From: Zizania palustris
Lineage: Eukaryota > Streptophyta > Magnoliopsida > Poales > Poaceae
Length of the DNA: 64,000 nt
Reading direction: 5' to 3'
Assembly (NCBI GenBank): GCA_019279435.1
Contig: JAAALK010000082.1
Location: 10,565,455-10,629,454 of the forward strand
Shown here: piece by piece, positions 21,026 to 32,855 of the stretch
Position numbering within the stretch: position 1 is the first letter of the stretch
Layout: the number at the start of each line of letters is the position of its first letter
The notes under the pieces: generated by a model
What the model was told of the DNA's origin: nothing
Databases searched by the model: none
Seen by the model: the letters and a program-made list of their open reading frames with translations, nothing else
Position numbers and translations under genes: made by a program

Positions 21026-24000
21026 AGATCTTCACTGCTCTCCACAAGGCTTCATGTCAGCCAAAGACATACACTATACCTAGAGGGGATAAAATGGTGG
21101 TGGCCTTCGGAAGCATAAACTTCCAACTTCGGGATGAATTCCAAGACCAGTTTCCAGCGAAGGCCATCAACGACCAGTGGTATTCAGAATGGATCCTCCG
21201 CTGGTTCTATGCGGAGGTGGGCACGACCTCCTCCTTGGCAGGGCCCTTGGAGGAGATCATGTACCGGAGGGAGGCGAAGATCAACCCCGATCCAAGCCAG
21301 CTTTAGGTACATCTTGAGATGCTGTACTCCGTGAGTCGACGCATGAGTATGCGTGACTTAGCGGAGGAATTCATTGCCCTCCAAATTCCTCCCCTGATGG
21401 CCGACTGGCCAACCCACTTCAAAGAGAACCCAGAGGGGGGACTTCGAGAAATCTCTTCGAACTCCGCAGGTAGGCTTCCTACATATCCTGCATCAAGATG
21501 TTTCATACACATATATTGATTTAATTTCATTGAATTAATCAAATGATAACTTATCTTTCAACTCCGTGGATGACATTGACTCCGGAGCAAATTTTCCGAG
21601 CTGCGAAGAAAGTTCTCAGAGCCACCAACCCTTCCGGACTTGTCTGCGATAGATCTGGCACCGAGGAAGAGGAAGGCCGAGGCTGGGACTTCCGGCCCAA
21701 TGAAGATGCCCATGAAGAAGGTAACCCACAAGCTGAAGGCTCGTACCCCTTCGAAATCACCTTTTTCATCACTAGAGCATTCCGAAGAAGAAGATGACGC
21801 GGACATGCGGATGGTAGAGGAGTTTGAAGCCCTGCTTGCAGGGGGTGATGAAGCAGGTTCTCAGATGGAAATTGAGACCTTCATACGAGACAATGCGGAG
21901 GTAGCGCAAAATGAAGAGTGGAGTGAGCCTGGGCAGGTGGATGCCGAAGTTGCTCCATCAGGCCGGACGGATGTCCCTGTTTGTGACCAGGGCAGAGTTG
22001 AGGCCGAAAGGGTTCAGACCCTAGAAACGGAGGCCCCAGCTCTGGACGAAGTGGTGGTTGCTGCAGCTGAGGAAACTCCAGTAGCTATTGCTTCGGTTCA
22101 ATCTCCGGAGTCTAACGAAGACTTTACTCGGATGTTCGAGCATCCAAGCAATCATGTGCTCATCCGACAACAAGGAGGGGGAGGTACATCTTTACCAACC
22201 AAATCTTGTTTCACTTTCTTTTACCTGCAACATTTAAATAATAGTATATACCTTTGAGTTTGCACAATCAGCTCCGGTGGAGGTGGCTCCAGCTAAGGAG
22301 GTGGTCCTGGAGCTAGAGACATCTTCGGTGTCATTGATAGCTTCGACGCAGGAGACAGCTCCTGTACGGTAGATGGCTCCAATGCAAGAGTCAACTCCGG
22401 CACAGGAGACGACTCCGAAGAAGGTGTGGGCTCCTAAAAAAGAAAAAGGTAAATCTTGGCCGATGCCTTCTCCCACAGTGGGGTTCACTCCGTTTGAGTC
22501 ACTGATGGAGGCCAGTCGACAGAAGCTTCGGAGGATGCTTCTCTTCATTCTGGACCTTCTCCCACCGACGATGACCAGAGTTCCTTGACAAGGCTCTCCC
22601 TTCTGGCCCCTTTTCTTGAAAGGAGGATAGGGCTTCAGCCTCTGCTAGAGCCTCTAGCTCAGGCTAGTCGAGAAGTGGGGGAGACTGAACTGGTCTCTGT
22701 AATAAGCAAGGCCGAAGGGTCGGAGCTGGACGCCGCCCTTGAACGGGCTGCCTACCAGGTATGGTGCACCTTCAAAAGTTAATTTTATCTGAAGCACATA
22801 CCATACTCACCTCTCTCTTCTTTTTCTTTTGTCAGCACGTTGTTCTAGCTCATGCAGCTACTGTTTCTAATGAGTGCTAATGTAATCGGCTCAAAGAGAA
22901 GGTGACGACTCTCCAAGAGAGCCTTGCTGACTCCAAGAGCTGGGCCTCGAGCTTGGAGGAAATCGTTCATGCAAAGCAGAGCGCAAAGGCAAAACTGGAA
23001 AGCCACAAATGAAGAGCTTTTGTCTAAGCGGGTGGTGCTCTGAACCGAAATCGAAAGGCTTCGAGAGGACCAAGAAGCCTCCGGAGCTGAAGTTGTAAGT
23101 CTTTGGGAAGAGAGGCAACGTTCAGTCGACGACGTAATGTGACTGCTTAGGCAAAAGACTGTCCTTATGACGAAGACAGTCGAGCTCACCACTTTGATCT
23201 GTGACATGCAGCACTCGTCTGAGGCCTTGGTTCTAGAGAAGGCAAAGTGTGAAAGTATAGCCTCTGAGACCAGGGACGTCCTTCAAGGTGTCTTGGAATA
23301 CTTCGGGCCGGCTTGCGCATCTTCGTCGTCGGCGAACGAAACTTTGGTTCGGAAGTTGAAGATGATCCAAGTAGCGGCGAAGACAATGAAGACTTCGGAT
23401 ACTCGGTATGTAGAGATCTCCGGACAAGTAGCCACGCTCAGAGTACTTCGCCACTTCGAAGACATCAAAATTTCTATTCCGCCAGACCACGGAGTAGCAC
23501 CTAGCAGCTTTTCCAGCGACCGGCTATTGACCCCTTCGACCGACATCACCACAGCTAGGGAGGCTTTTCAAGCATCCTAGAAAGCAGATGTTCGGATGAC
23601 GGTGAAGACGTGGATCGACGAAGGCCACTATCAAAAGCAGGCACGGACACTTCCTTCAACAAGCATGCCTCCTCTGGACCCGAAGGTCTAGCTCTCCTTA
23701 GGGTCCTATTATGTAAAAACTTGTATTTCTATCTTACTTTGAATGAAAAAGACTTATTTGGAAATACTTTTAGGATTTTTTGCATTTTCTAGATGATGAA
23801 CTTGAAGTGCTAGAGGTTAACGAAGGGCTCTGTCAGTAGTGGGCTACCTTCGAAGCCTTAAGGCCTCACAAGCGTCCTCGATTTTCTGTTCCTTGAGGGA
23901 GCAATAGAGAGGTTATACCTGAAATTTGTAAAGAAGGACTAGCTTATATTAAGGAGGAAAAGGAGGAAATTGTAAATTTAACTTCTTCATCTTCGGAGGA

Positions 24001-24259
24001 CATCAACTGGTCTGAAGAGGAGTGGTCTGATGAAGACCAAATTAAGACCAGCCCCGAAAGACTTTGGACCTGGGCCGAGCTTCAGCAAGAGCAGAAGGAC
24101 TTCAAGGCTTCGAAGAAAAGGAAGCAGATTAAACGAAAAGTTCTGAAGACTGCAGGCTCAGGAACAAGTCGCCCTCGAAGTCAGGCTAACTCCGAAACTA
24201 GTCTTAGGGATCGGAGGGATCTTTGTTTTCTTCTTGGGTTAGACACTGATTTTTCATGA
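21026..24259 (+). pseudogene. G1 antisense extra ORF, 3' part, with introns
   Basis: After the S1 insertion the PF04195-like reading resumes (INFQLRDEFQDQF, then WYSEWILRWFYAE). Three interruptions look like introns. A donor at 21470 has no clear acceptor. An intron at 22184-22271 (phase 1) joins two frames consistently. An intron at 22759-22835 (CAG/GTATGG to TTTTGTCAG, phase 0) joins an upstream frame to a coiled-coil exon (LKEKVTTLQESLADSK). The later part is rich in glutamate and proline. The last open stretch, about 23906-24259, is acidic then basic (EEEWSDEDQ, KKRKQIKRK) and ends TGA at 24257-24259. Several stops (e.g. 22868, 23009) and frameshifts show decay. It lies antisense to pol; function unknown. 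Confidence 0.65.
22759..22835 (+). other. Intron in the G1 antisense ORF
   Basis: The donor CAG/GTATGG and a polypyrimidine-preceded acceptor TTTTGTCAG/CAC bracket 77 bases. Both flanking exons read in the same phase (phase 0), which supports a real spliceosomal intron. Transcript data would settle it. Confidence 0.6.
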
Positions 24260-24579
24260 TGTAATATAATTGATTTGGTAATATAAATTGAAATGCTTTG
24301 AAATTGTGCCTTTACCTCCTAGCCCCTCTTTGAGGGTGAGCGCCTTCGATTATCAAGCGAAGTCGGTCACGCACAACACCTGTCATGCCTGCTAAATGCA
24401 CAACTTTCATAGGGTTTTTGACATTAGATGCTCGAAGCCCCTATTGTATTGAATAGGAATTTTGAACCAGTGATTCGAAATCCAAGTAGATGGTCGTTAT
24501 GGACCTCGTAGGACTCTTCAAACCTAAAGGTCCAGAGTCTATAAATGGTAGCTCATTACTCTTTCTCGGATGTATTGGA

Positions 24580-24840
24580 ATCCGGTTATTTTGGTTGCCT
24601 TCGACTCTTTTATGGATGCTTTCAAGCCAATGGCACGGAATCGATTTATTTTGGTTGCCTTCGACTCTTTTATGGATGCTTTCAAGTCGATGGCTCGGCA
24701 TCCATTTTTCATGGTCACCTTCGACTCTTTTTTGGATGCTTTCAAGCCAATGGCTCGGAATCCATTTATTTTGGTCGCCTTCAACTCTTTTACGGATGAT
24801 TTCAAGCCAATGACTCGGAATCCATTTTTCATGGTACTTT
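24580..24840. repeat. 60-bp tandem repeat in the 3' region of G1
   Basis: Just over four copies of a 60-bp unit are arranged head to tail with exact 60-bp spacing (24601, 24661, 24721, 24781), starting TCGACTCTTTTATGGATGCT with scattered substitutions. The unit is a multiple of three, so open frames run through both strands by periodicity; I do not regard them as genes. It lies between the antisense ORF and the pol end. 24260-24579 and 24841-25037 show no gene. Confidence 0.93.
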
Positions 24841-25037
24841 CCCACCTTTACAGATCCTTCGAGCCGGTGGCTCGAAGTCCGTTGATTGGGTTCGTATGAA
24901 TAATAGTTACCTCCGCAATCATCTCCACCCCCCTAGTGCGTCCACTAGGGGTAGGAATCATCTTGAGAAGTATGCATTATTCGAACCATAAGCTTTATTT
25001 ATTTAGAAAGGTGTTTACAATCTTTTACAAGGAGCCC

Positions 25038-26336
25038 CTAAGCGAAATAATGTTTAAGGTGCTCCGCATGCCATGCATGTTTTAATTCTTCCCCTTCTAA
25101 ATTAGCTAATTTAAATGATCCGGGGCGTCCTGATTGCAAGATGATATATGGTCCTTCCCATTTATTTCCTAATTTTCCCAGAGCAATTATGCTTTGCAAT
25201 ACTAAATGGCCCGGCTTAAGTTGATTAAGCTTTATTTTTAGGTCAAACCAGGTATTCGTCTGATGTTGGTACTTCGTTAGGTTGGAAACAGCTCGAAGCC
25301 TTGTTTCTTCAGTCAAGTCTAGCGAACTCTGTCTTTCATTGTCAAGCTCTGGTTCCATTGTGCGGAGGGAACCTCCATTTAGCTCTATCGGTGTCATGGC
25401 TTCATCTCCGAATAATAACTGGAAAGGGGTGAACCTTGTAGATCTTGCCTGAGTGGTCTGGATGGACCACAAAAACTTCGGGAGTTCCTCGGTCCACAAC
25501 TCCTTTGCCAATCGTACTATCCTTCGATTTAAGCCTAACAAGATATTACCATTGGCTCGTTCGATGGCTCCGTTTTATTGGGGATGACGGACAACTCCAA
25601 AGCACATTTGGATACCAAGACATTCGTTGAATTCTCTGAAAGGTTCGGCATCAAACTGAGTGCCATTGTCGATTGTAAGCTGCCTAGGTACTCCCAATCT
25701 GCAAATAATATATTGCCAGAAAATTTTTGGACATTTTTAGAAGTGATAGCGGTCAGAGGTTCGGCTTCGACCCACTTTGAAAAATACTCAATCACTACTA
25801 CTACAAATTTTAGACTACCTTTTGCCATTGGGAAGGGGCCAATGAGATCTATTCCCCACCGGGCCATTGGCCATACCGGAGTGATAACTTGAAGAGGTGT
25901 TAGTGGACGATGAATCCATCTTCCCATCCATTGACAACCCTGACAAGTGCGGACTAAAGACTCTGCATCAACTACTATAGTAGGCCAATAAAGCCCCTAG
26001 CTAAGTGTTTTGCCTGCTAAAACTCGAGGGGCTAGATGGCTACCACACAGGCCTTCGTGAATTTCCCAAAGTATGTCTTGGCTTTCGGATTGGGAGACAC
26101 ATCAGAGTATGGTAGAACAGACTCCGGCCTTGTATAAAATGCCGTTGATAATATGATAGTTCCCGACCCTCAACTGTAACCTTGATAACTTTGGGCCTTC
26201 GGGCAAATTAGCTTCGTCTTGCAATAAATCCATAATTCGGCTCCGCCAATCACTGCTCGATATGCAAAGTATCTCATCAGGAGGGAGTTGTGGCACTGAA
26301 GGGGAGGCAAGTTCTTTGTAAACATTCCCTTCTAGG
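25038..26336 (-). pseudogene. G1 integrase and pol C-terminus
   Basis: On the minus strand, 26296-26102 is the end of the RNase H/integrase linker, about 26100-25930 holds the remains of the zinc-binding N-terminal domain, and 25927-25535 begins the catalytic core (WGIDLIGPFPMAKG, FVVVVIEYFSKWVEAEPL). 25541-25038 carries the C-terminal part (TPFQLLFGDEAMTP, GHLVLQ, GNKWEGPY) and ends at a natural terminus. The middle of the core, including the expected second aspartate and glutamate, is in a damaged frame (25600-25700). No chromodomain follows. S2 inserted at 26336/26337 and separates this part from RNase H at 59007. Confidence 0.87.
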
Positions 26337-27267
26337 TGTAGGACCGAAAGTAGCGACTAGAGGGGGGTGAATGGGCGCCTTAAAAAATTCTTGCGAATCA
26401 ATGGCCTTCTCCCCACACCCAACGCACGTCTAAAATATTCCAGTGGAAATCAACTGATCTAAACTTAAGAAAATAATCTAGCCTAAAAATGACCGGTGTC
26501 CTAGACGAAAAGATACCACAAAGTGTTCAAAGGCAGATTAACAGATCATTCAAGACATGAGTATTTAAGCTTCATGAAAGTAAATCATCACAGGCATTTA
26601 ATTTAAGTGCACGTGAAACGAGAGAAGATCTTACTGTTCAAAGTTGTCTCCAGTTCGATACTTGTCGAAGCCCGTTCAAAGTCCTCGTGCGAAGTCTGGA
26701 ATCGTGGACATCGAAGCCTGACCAAAGCCTGATCGAAGCCTACTGTCCTGGATGAAGTGGCTTCGCAAAGAGTTCAAAAGCAGACTTCGATCCCGTGCAC
26801 AAACCAGTGAAGGGTGTGCTGCGCTATGGGACCCATGCTCGAATTTTCGTAGAGCTGCTTAGTTTGGGATATCTTACAGGCAAACAACTAAACTCGAAAA
26901 GCAGTGCCAAAATCACAGACCTAGACACTAGGTTGTCAACTAGCTAAAATAGCTATGCTGCTGCTATGCTGAAATGCTGTCGGCTAGCTGAGCTATCCGT
27001 CGAAGGAAGCCTATGGCAGGAGTGAAAAAACTATGCCTAGAGAAACAACCGAGAAACACCAGAGAAGATAAGAAATAGAGCCTATCACCTTGCTTGCTGG
27101 CTAGCCTACAGCCAATCAATGCTAGCAACCGAATAAAATAAGCAACAGGAGAACAACCACTCGGTGAGAAAACTGCGCAAGAAGGAGAAATTGTAGTAAC
27201 TTTGAGAATAAAAAAATCTCTGCGGCAAACTCAGATCAGAAGAACAAACATGACACGAACAACGAGG
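26337..27267 (-). repeat. S2 3' LTR, terminal segment
   Basis: It begins TGTAGGACCGAAAGTAGCG on the plus strand, matching the 5' LTR at 57077. Compared with that copy it has a replaced stretch near 26625-26650 and lacks roughly 200 bp near 26830. It ends in CGAGG (27263-27267), the duplication made by G2. Confidence 0.9.
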
Positions 27268-28785
27268 TGTTGATAGAAAAAAATGGCATTAATGGCTAGA
27301 TTATCAAAATATCAATTTTTGGTGATTTGGGCCAAAAGTACACATGTCCAGGGTCTGTCCGAAGCCCTACAGGGCCGAAGTCCATCGAGCTATAGGCTTC
27401 GAAAGCCTCTAGCCAGCCCATGGGCTTCGGCCAGGAAACCTTCGGAGGCCCACACTGCCGAAGCTTCCGAAGCCCACGATGTCAAAGTTTTGCCCCAAGG
27501 AGCAAGCCTCGATGGGCCTGGCCGAAACCCACGCTGTCGAAGCTTCGGACCGAGGAGCAAGCCTCGATGGGCCTAGCCGAAGCCCACGCTGTCGAAGCTT
27601 CGGCCCGAGGAGCAAGCCTCAATGGGCCTGGCCGAAGCCCACGCTGTCGAAGCTTTGGCCCGAGGAGCAAGCCTCAACGGGCCTGGCCGAAGCCCATGCT
27701 ACCAAAGCTTCGGCCCGAGGAGCAGGCCTCGACGGGCCTAGCCGAAGCCCACCTCGATAGAGATAGAGATGTTTGTATCGCCAGCTCAATCTCTATCTCT
27801 ATCTAGCCGAATTAATAATAGATTAGATTGGGAGTTAACCCCCTATAAATAGAGAGGCATGGCCGACGTAGAGAGCCCCCCAACTCAAATCAAACCAAAG
27901 CCATGCTTTGATCATACCTTTACTTTTCTGTACCTCTTCGTGGGTTTCCTGGAAGCCCTCCATCCACCACTACGGAACAGTGGTAAGCCTTGGTACTTCG
28001 CCTGTGAAGTCCCCGTTAATCTACGTAACAAATTGCTATCACCTTGTTACTTCGCCTGTGAAGTATCCGCTAATCTGCGTAATAGATTGCTACCTTCACC
28101 ACCCGTACAACACCTCGCAAAATTCGGTCCTAAGGCCGAATTGGTACTTCGCATTGTTCATGTTACAAGTTCGCACGTTTGGAGCCCCTTCGCCGGAGGT
28201 GTCCAGAGCTGAGAGATCAGTTCCGGAGGTCCCCGGGACACCCTTCGACAGGACCGTAGGCTTCGACAACAGGCTCCGCTAAGCATACATTGTCGTGACA
28301 TACTTCGCCATGAACATACTCCGTACCAGACGAAGTTGCACCCGCGTGTGGCCTTCGCGTCACTACTCTTTAATTCGCTGCATCGGAGATCTCATGGTGA
28401 ACCCCGCTATTCGGAGGTGATCACCGTGTCCAGATCCGTTCGGAGTCTACCTTCGGCCAAATCAGTCCCGACGCCGAAGCACCCTTCGGCGGGGCACTTC
28501 GCACCAGACGCCGAAGGTACCCTTCGGCACACCCTTCGCATCAGACTTTGAACCAGGAGGACTCCGACTAGTTTGCTGATTTTAACCTGTTTAACCTATT
28601 TCTTTCGGCTAATTGGATTATTTTGTGTAATCTGGTTGCCTAGCGACTCCACCCCCCTTATCACTATTAAGGGTAGTCGGAACGTGGCGTCGGTGCAACG
28701 TCACGCTTAGGCCTATCCCTATGTATCCGTGCACTTTTGGATCGCCGGACTGACCCAAGTGCGGGGGCACGTTCTCGTGTCAACA
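27268..28785 (+). repeat. G2 5' LTR
   Basis: It starts TGTTGATAGAAAAAAATGG and ends TCTCGTGTCAACA, 1518 bp. A tandem array of 55-bp units occupies 27487-27760. The TATA box (TATAAATA) is at 27844-27851. The R-U5 part is rich in CTTCGG and TTCGCC words. Confidence 0.92.
27487..27760. repeat. 55-bp tandem repeat in the G2 5' LTR
   Basis: About five head-to-tail units of 55 bp, each containing AGGAGCAAGCCTC, GGCCTGGCCGAAGCCCA and TCGAAGCTTCGG. The last is a palindrome and GGCC...GGCC pairs can fold. A related array of about four to five units lies in the 3' LTR at 43850-44105. Predicted ORFs through it follow from the repeats and are not genes. Confidence 0.9.
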
Positions 28786-28792
28786 CACTTTT

Positions 28793-28810
28793 TGGCGACT
28801 CCGCTGGGGA
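28793..28810 (+). promoter_or_regulatory. G2 primer-binding site
   Basis: TGGCGACTCCGCTGGGGA starts seven bases after the 5' LTR, in the expected position for a tRNA primer site. The tRNA was not identified. G0 has the same site with two changes. Confidence 0.75.
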
Positions 28811-28824
28811 AGAGCTACGCCAAC

Positions 28825-31772
28825 ATGATGAGTACGTCTACATCGGCCACCGGTACATCTACTTCAACTACTACGTCTAAACCGCCGATGGACGCAATAG
28901 GAGGCGCGGATATCGACAACTGCAACATATTATCACCTACACTCGAAGATATCCCCGCAGAAGACCGAGCAGAGATCGAGGCAAAGTTAAAAGTGCTCCA
29001 AGACATGATGCTTGGGGCCTACATCAAGACACGCGCAGGCTTCGTCAAGCGCGACATCGTCACCCCCGACCTCACTCAGGTCCAGGTAACACTGGTATCG
29101 CCCCGTTTATCTTCTTTAGAAATTGAGAAAAAAATAGCCGCATCAGTCAATCAGGCCGTTAGCGCTTCACTAGACAACTGTTTAGATTCGGCAGTCAGCT
29201 CCCAAGTAGAGGCAACTCTTAGAAGGTTTGGCTTCACTGAGGTCGTACCCCGGTTCCTATAGCTAGTGCACCTCCGACAAACATATCTCTATCCTCATCA
29301 CTTATGGCCGAGACCAATCATTATATCTATGGTCAAACTAATACTGCATACCACACAACACCTACGCCAATACCCGCGCTACCCGCACCACACGCGCAGG
29401 TGCTTGGACACGAGCACGTTGTACAAATAGCACGTAGGGAAGAAGCACATGGCCGACACGCTGATATCCCACGACGTGTCGCGCCCCCACATGAGAGGCG
29501 CATGCAAACAAACTACCAAGATGATATAGATGAGCGGGTCCGCGCACTGTTTAGGGAGTGTGCCGGCTTCGTGCCCAAGGGACGGGTTAGGGTTTATCGC
29601 AAACCATACCCCGATCATCTTGATACAGTACCCTACCCCCGTGGCTATAGAATCCCTGAGTTCACTAAATTCGATGGCGAGTGTAGCAGGACCACACTAG
29701 AGCATTTTAGTAAATTTTTGACGCAGTGTGGAGAGGTTAGAGGGATAGATGCCCTAAAGGTTAGACTATTTTCTCTCTCGCTATTCGGCACGGCTTTCAC
29801 ATGGTTTTCGGTGCTCCCGCCAAACTCCATCCACATGTGAGACGATTTAGAGTGGAAATTCCATGATTATTTCTACACGGGTGAAATAGAACTTAGGCTT
29901 TCGCATTTGACATTAGTTAAGCAAAAATCTAGTGAGAGCGCCTCTGAGTATATCAAGCGTTTCAGGGATACTAGAAACCGATGCTTTAGTCTTAATATTT
30001 CAGAAAGGGACTTGGCGGAATTAGCTTTTAATGGGTTGCGTTCCGAACTTAAAGAAAGGTTAGATAACCAAGACATTTTAGAAGTTAGCCAAGTTCTACA
30101 GCAGGCTCTGGTCGAAGAAGGCCGAGTCAAAGATAAGAAATTTATTAAGACGTTTAGCAAGCCTAGGGCCGAAATCCACATCATGGAACGCTCTGATGAG
30201 GAGGAGTCAGAGGAGGAGGATTCGGGCGACATGTACGTGGCTGAATGGCTTACCAACACTAAAAACAAACCTGTCACTTTATCCGAACTACGACCATCCT
30301 CCACAAAGAATAGACTTAATGAGGTCAAGTACTTGTTCGATGTGACTAAATGTGATAAAATATTTGATTTCCTTTTAAAGAGTCACCTTCTCAGGTTACC
30401 TAAGGGTCAAGTTATCCCACCCGCCGAAGAGTTAAAGAAGCATCCATATTGTAAGTGGCATGATTCACATTCTCATAATACTAATGATTGCAATGTTTTT
30501 CGACGGTAGATGCAATCGGCCATAGAAGAAGTACGATTGAAGATAGACCATGATCCAAAATGAAGCTGGATAAAGATACTTTTCCAGTCAACGCCGTTCA
30601 CCTCGGCGAGAAGAAGGTGTTGATTCGGCCAGAACAGGTCGAGTCTGCTAAAGGAAAGGATGTGATTGTTGGAGAACCGCGCATTCGCACACTCATACCA
30701 AAGAACCCTGAGGTAGGAGTGTGGAAACAGAACATCAATACCCCTTCGGCTAAGGCTCGCAAGAGGCCGAAGATAACATACAACTTGTTGTTAAACAAGC
30801 ATCAGAGGAGGGCCAAAGAAGCAGGTCCGCACGCTAAGCTAAAATAGCCAAAGGGTCCAAGACCTCTGAAGGGTGGCTTCGGTCCGACGCCAGCAAACCC
30901 TCCGCAGGAGGGCTTCGGGCCATAATGGCCTGATGCTCCGCACGGTGGTTCTGAGCCACAATGGCCGAACCCCCCGTACAACAGCTTCGAGCCCCAGTGG
31001 TCGGGTCCCCTATACAACAACTTCGGCCCCAATGGCCGAACCCGACACCGCACTGGACTTCTCCGATGGGAGGCTTCGGCCCGCACTAGCCAAACATACC
31101 TCTGGCCTAGCAGGATCCTTCGCTGGTGTGGTCGGAGACACCTTCGACTTGGCCGAACCCCCCTCCGGGTGACGGGTTCGGCTCGCAATGGTCGAGGCCG
31201 CTAGAGCCTCCGATGCCTCCGCCGTATGACTGGGCGGGGACCCCGTGGGGCCCGTACGTATCCAGGTCAGGGTACCCTCCGCAGACTAACCCTATGCCTT
31301 GTTTTCCATCGGAGTATTGTGGATTGTAGGGGCAAACAGACGCAGCGGAGGGGGCATCGTCCACAGACTGTCTGTGGTACCTCCGAATCGGACCCTGCAG
31401 AGCGAAGCCGAAGGGTGCGAGCATGCGGAGGCCGAAGTCAGGGAGTCCGAAGCCATAACTATCAGAGTTGGGTCTCAGGAAGTCCCAATCCCGAAGACTT
31501 CGTGGTCGAAGGCTGACGGAGGTAAGCCGCATGCTTTGGCCGGGCTCCGCGCCGAAGCTTGGTTCGATCGGCCGAACGAGGTCAATCCGTTCGACAGGGT
31601 TCGCAGCGAAGCCCCCTTCGAACACAGGGCGCCCGAGGCCGAAGGGCACACTTCGGCCAGAATTAACAGGAGTCGAACAGTAGCTCCAGGCACCAAGCCG
31701 CAGCCATCCTGGGCTCCTCCGGGCATGTCCAAATCACAGAAGAGACGCCTACAGAGGCTGCGGGCGTAGGAG
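28825..31772 (+). pseudogene. G2 gag and proline-rich spacer
   Basis: The ATG at 28825 opens gag (EDRAEIEAKLKVLQ helix), broken by a frameshift near 29249. The frame at 29304-30509 then carries the core (RIPEFTKFD, AFTWFSVLPPNS, SEYIKRFRDTRNRCF, KWHDSHSHNTNDCNVF), interrupted by TGA at 29838 (TGG to TGA) and ended by TAG at 30507-30509 (CAG to TAG). A frameshift near 30550 leads to 30560-30847. From 30850 to 31330 the sequence encodes degenerate repeats rich in proline, glycine and tryptophan, and 31330-31770 is a frame-broken spacer. No zinc knuckle is seen. The homologous G0 gag supports each reading. Confidence 0.85.
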
Positions 31773-32855
31773 ATGCGCGAGAAAGTAGATGAGGCTGAGC
31801 GCGATGCTATCTTCGAAGAGATCCACCCTTGGCCAGCTACCAAACATGTATGGAGGAAGAAGCCGGTTGAGATAACCAACCCGGCTCCTAGTCCGAGCGA
31901 CGACGATGATGACTTTCTTGACGACGATTACTCGCCCGTCTTTGAGGGGCCCGCACCTCAGGCGATGGACATCAACATCGTCACATTGCCCGCCGAGTTT
32001 GCACTACCAAGGGACGAGGTCGAGGTCACCCAATTGAACCTCAGTCCGTGCAACGCCATCTTCGAGAAGCCGAGGACTCGGCTCGCCATTTAAAGCCCCT
32101 CTACGTCAAGGGTCACATCGATGGGAAGCCGATTTCCCGAATGCTCGTCGACGGCGGCACCACTGTTAACCTAATGCCTTATTATTTGTTGAAGAAACTG
32201 GGCAGGGACGAAGATGACCTGAAGAAGACTAACTTGATGCTCAACGGCTTCAACGGCGAGAGCTTCGAGGCCAAGGGAGTACTCTCTATGGAGCTGACGG
32301 TGGGCAACAAGACGTTGCCAACAGCATTCTTTGTCGTCGATGTACAAGGTAACTATAGCGTGTTACCTGGGCGCGACTGGATTCACGCGAACTGTTGCAT
32401 CCCTTCTACTCTACACCAGTGCCTGATATAGTGGGACGGTGATGAGATAGAAGTCATCCCTGCGGATACTTCGGCTCGAGTAGCATTGGCCGAAGTATCA
32501 GTTGGCGCCGTCCATAACAAAGTAGAGTGTCTATCAGGTAGAGATCTTTCGGATTTTGACTTTGTTAGTGTATCCGGAGGACGGTTTGTACCAGTGTAGC
32601 CGGCTGGAGTAGCACGGATATTCTTGTATTAGTAGTCATGTCTAGCAAGAATAATCTAGATTGGCTAAAGTCTCGCGTGGAGCAATATCGGTCTAATAAA
32701 GATGGAATTGTCGAAGCCATCGAGGACTTTAGCGAAGTAGAAAAATTAGGGCAAGGTTTTCCGTCGGCTCATCCCTTGGAGGAAGTTGATATAGGTAATG
32801 GTAGCATCCCAAGGCCGACTTTTGTAAACCAACATTTGCAACCCGATGAAAAGGC
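31773..32855 (+). pseudogene. G2 protease and RT linker
   Basis: 31773-32093 has an acidic spacer (SDDDDDFLDDDYSP) ahead of protease. The retropepsin domain in the next frame (about 32095-32580) carries HIDGKPISRMLVDGGT, VNLMPYYLLKKLG, LTVGNKTLPTAFFVVD and LPGRDWIHAN, with a stop at 32429-32431. Here the active-site triplet is D-G-G. A linker at 32638-32855 (LDWLKSRVEQYRSNK) matches G0 at 2292-2495 and would lead into RT. It is cut by S3 at 32856, and RT itself is missing. Confidence 0.83.

Noticed and set aside
24441..24899. Overlapping ORFs on both strands with 20-residue repeats
   Set aside because: A direct effect of the 60-bp tandem unit, which is a multiple of three and free of stops in several frames.
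27420..27806. Proline/arginine-rich ORFs in the G2 LTR
   Set aside because: Produced by the 55-bp tandem units; the same pattern recurs in the other LTR.
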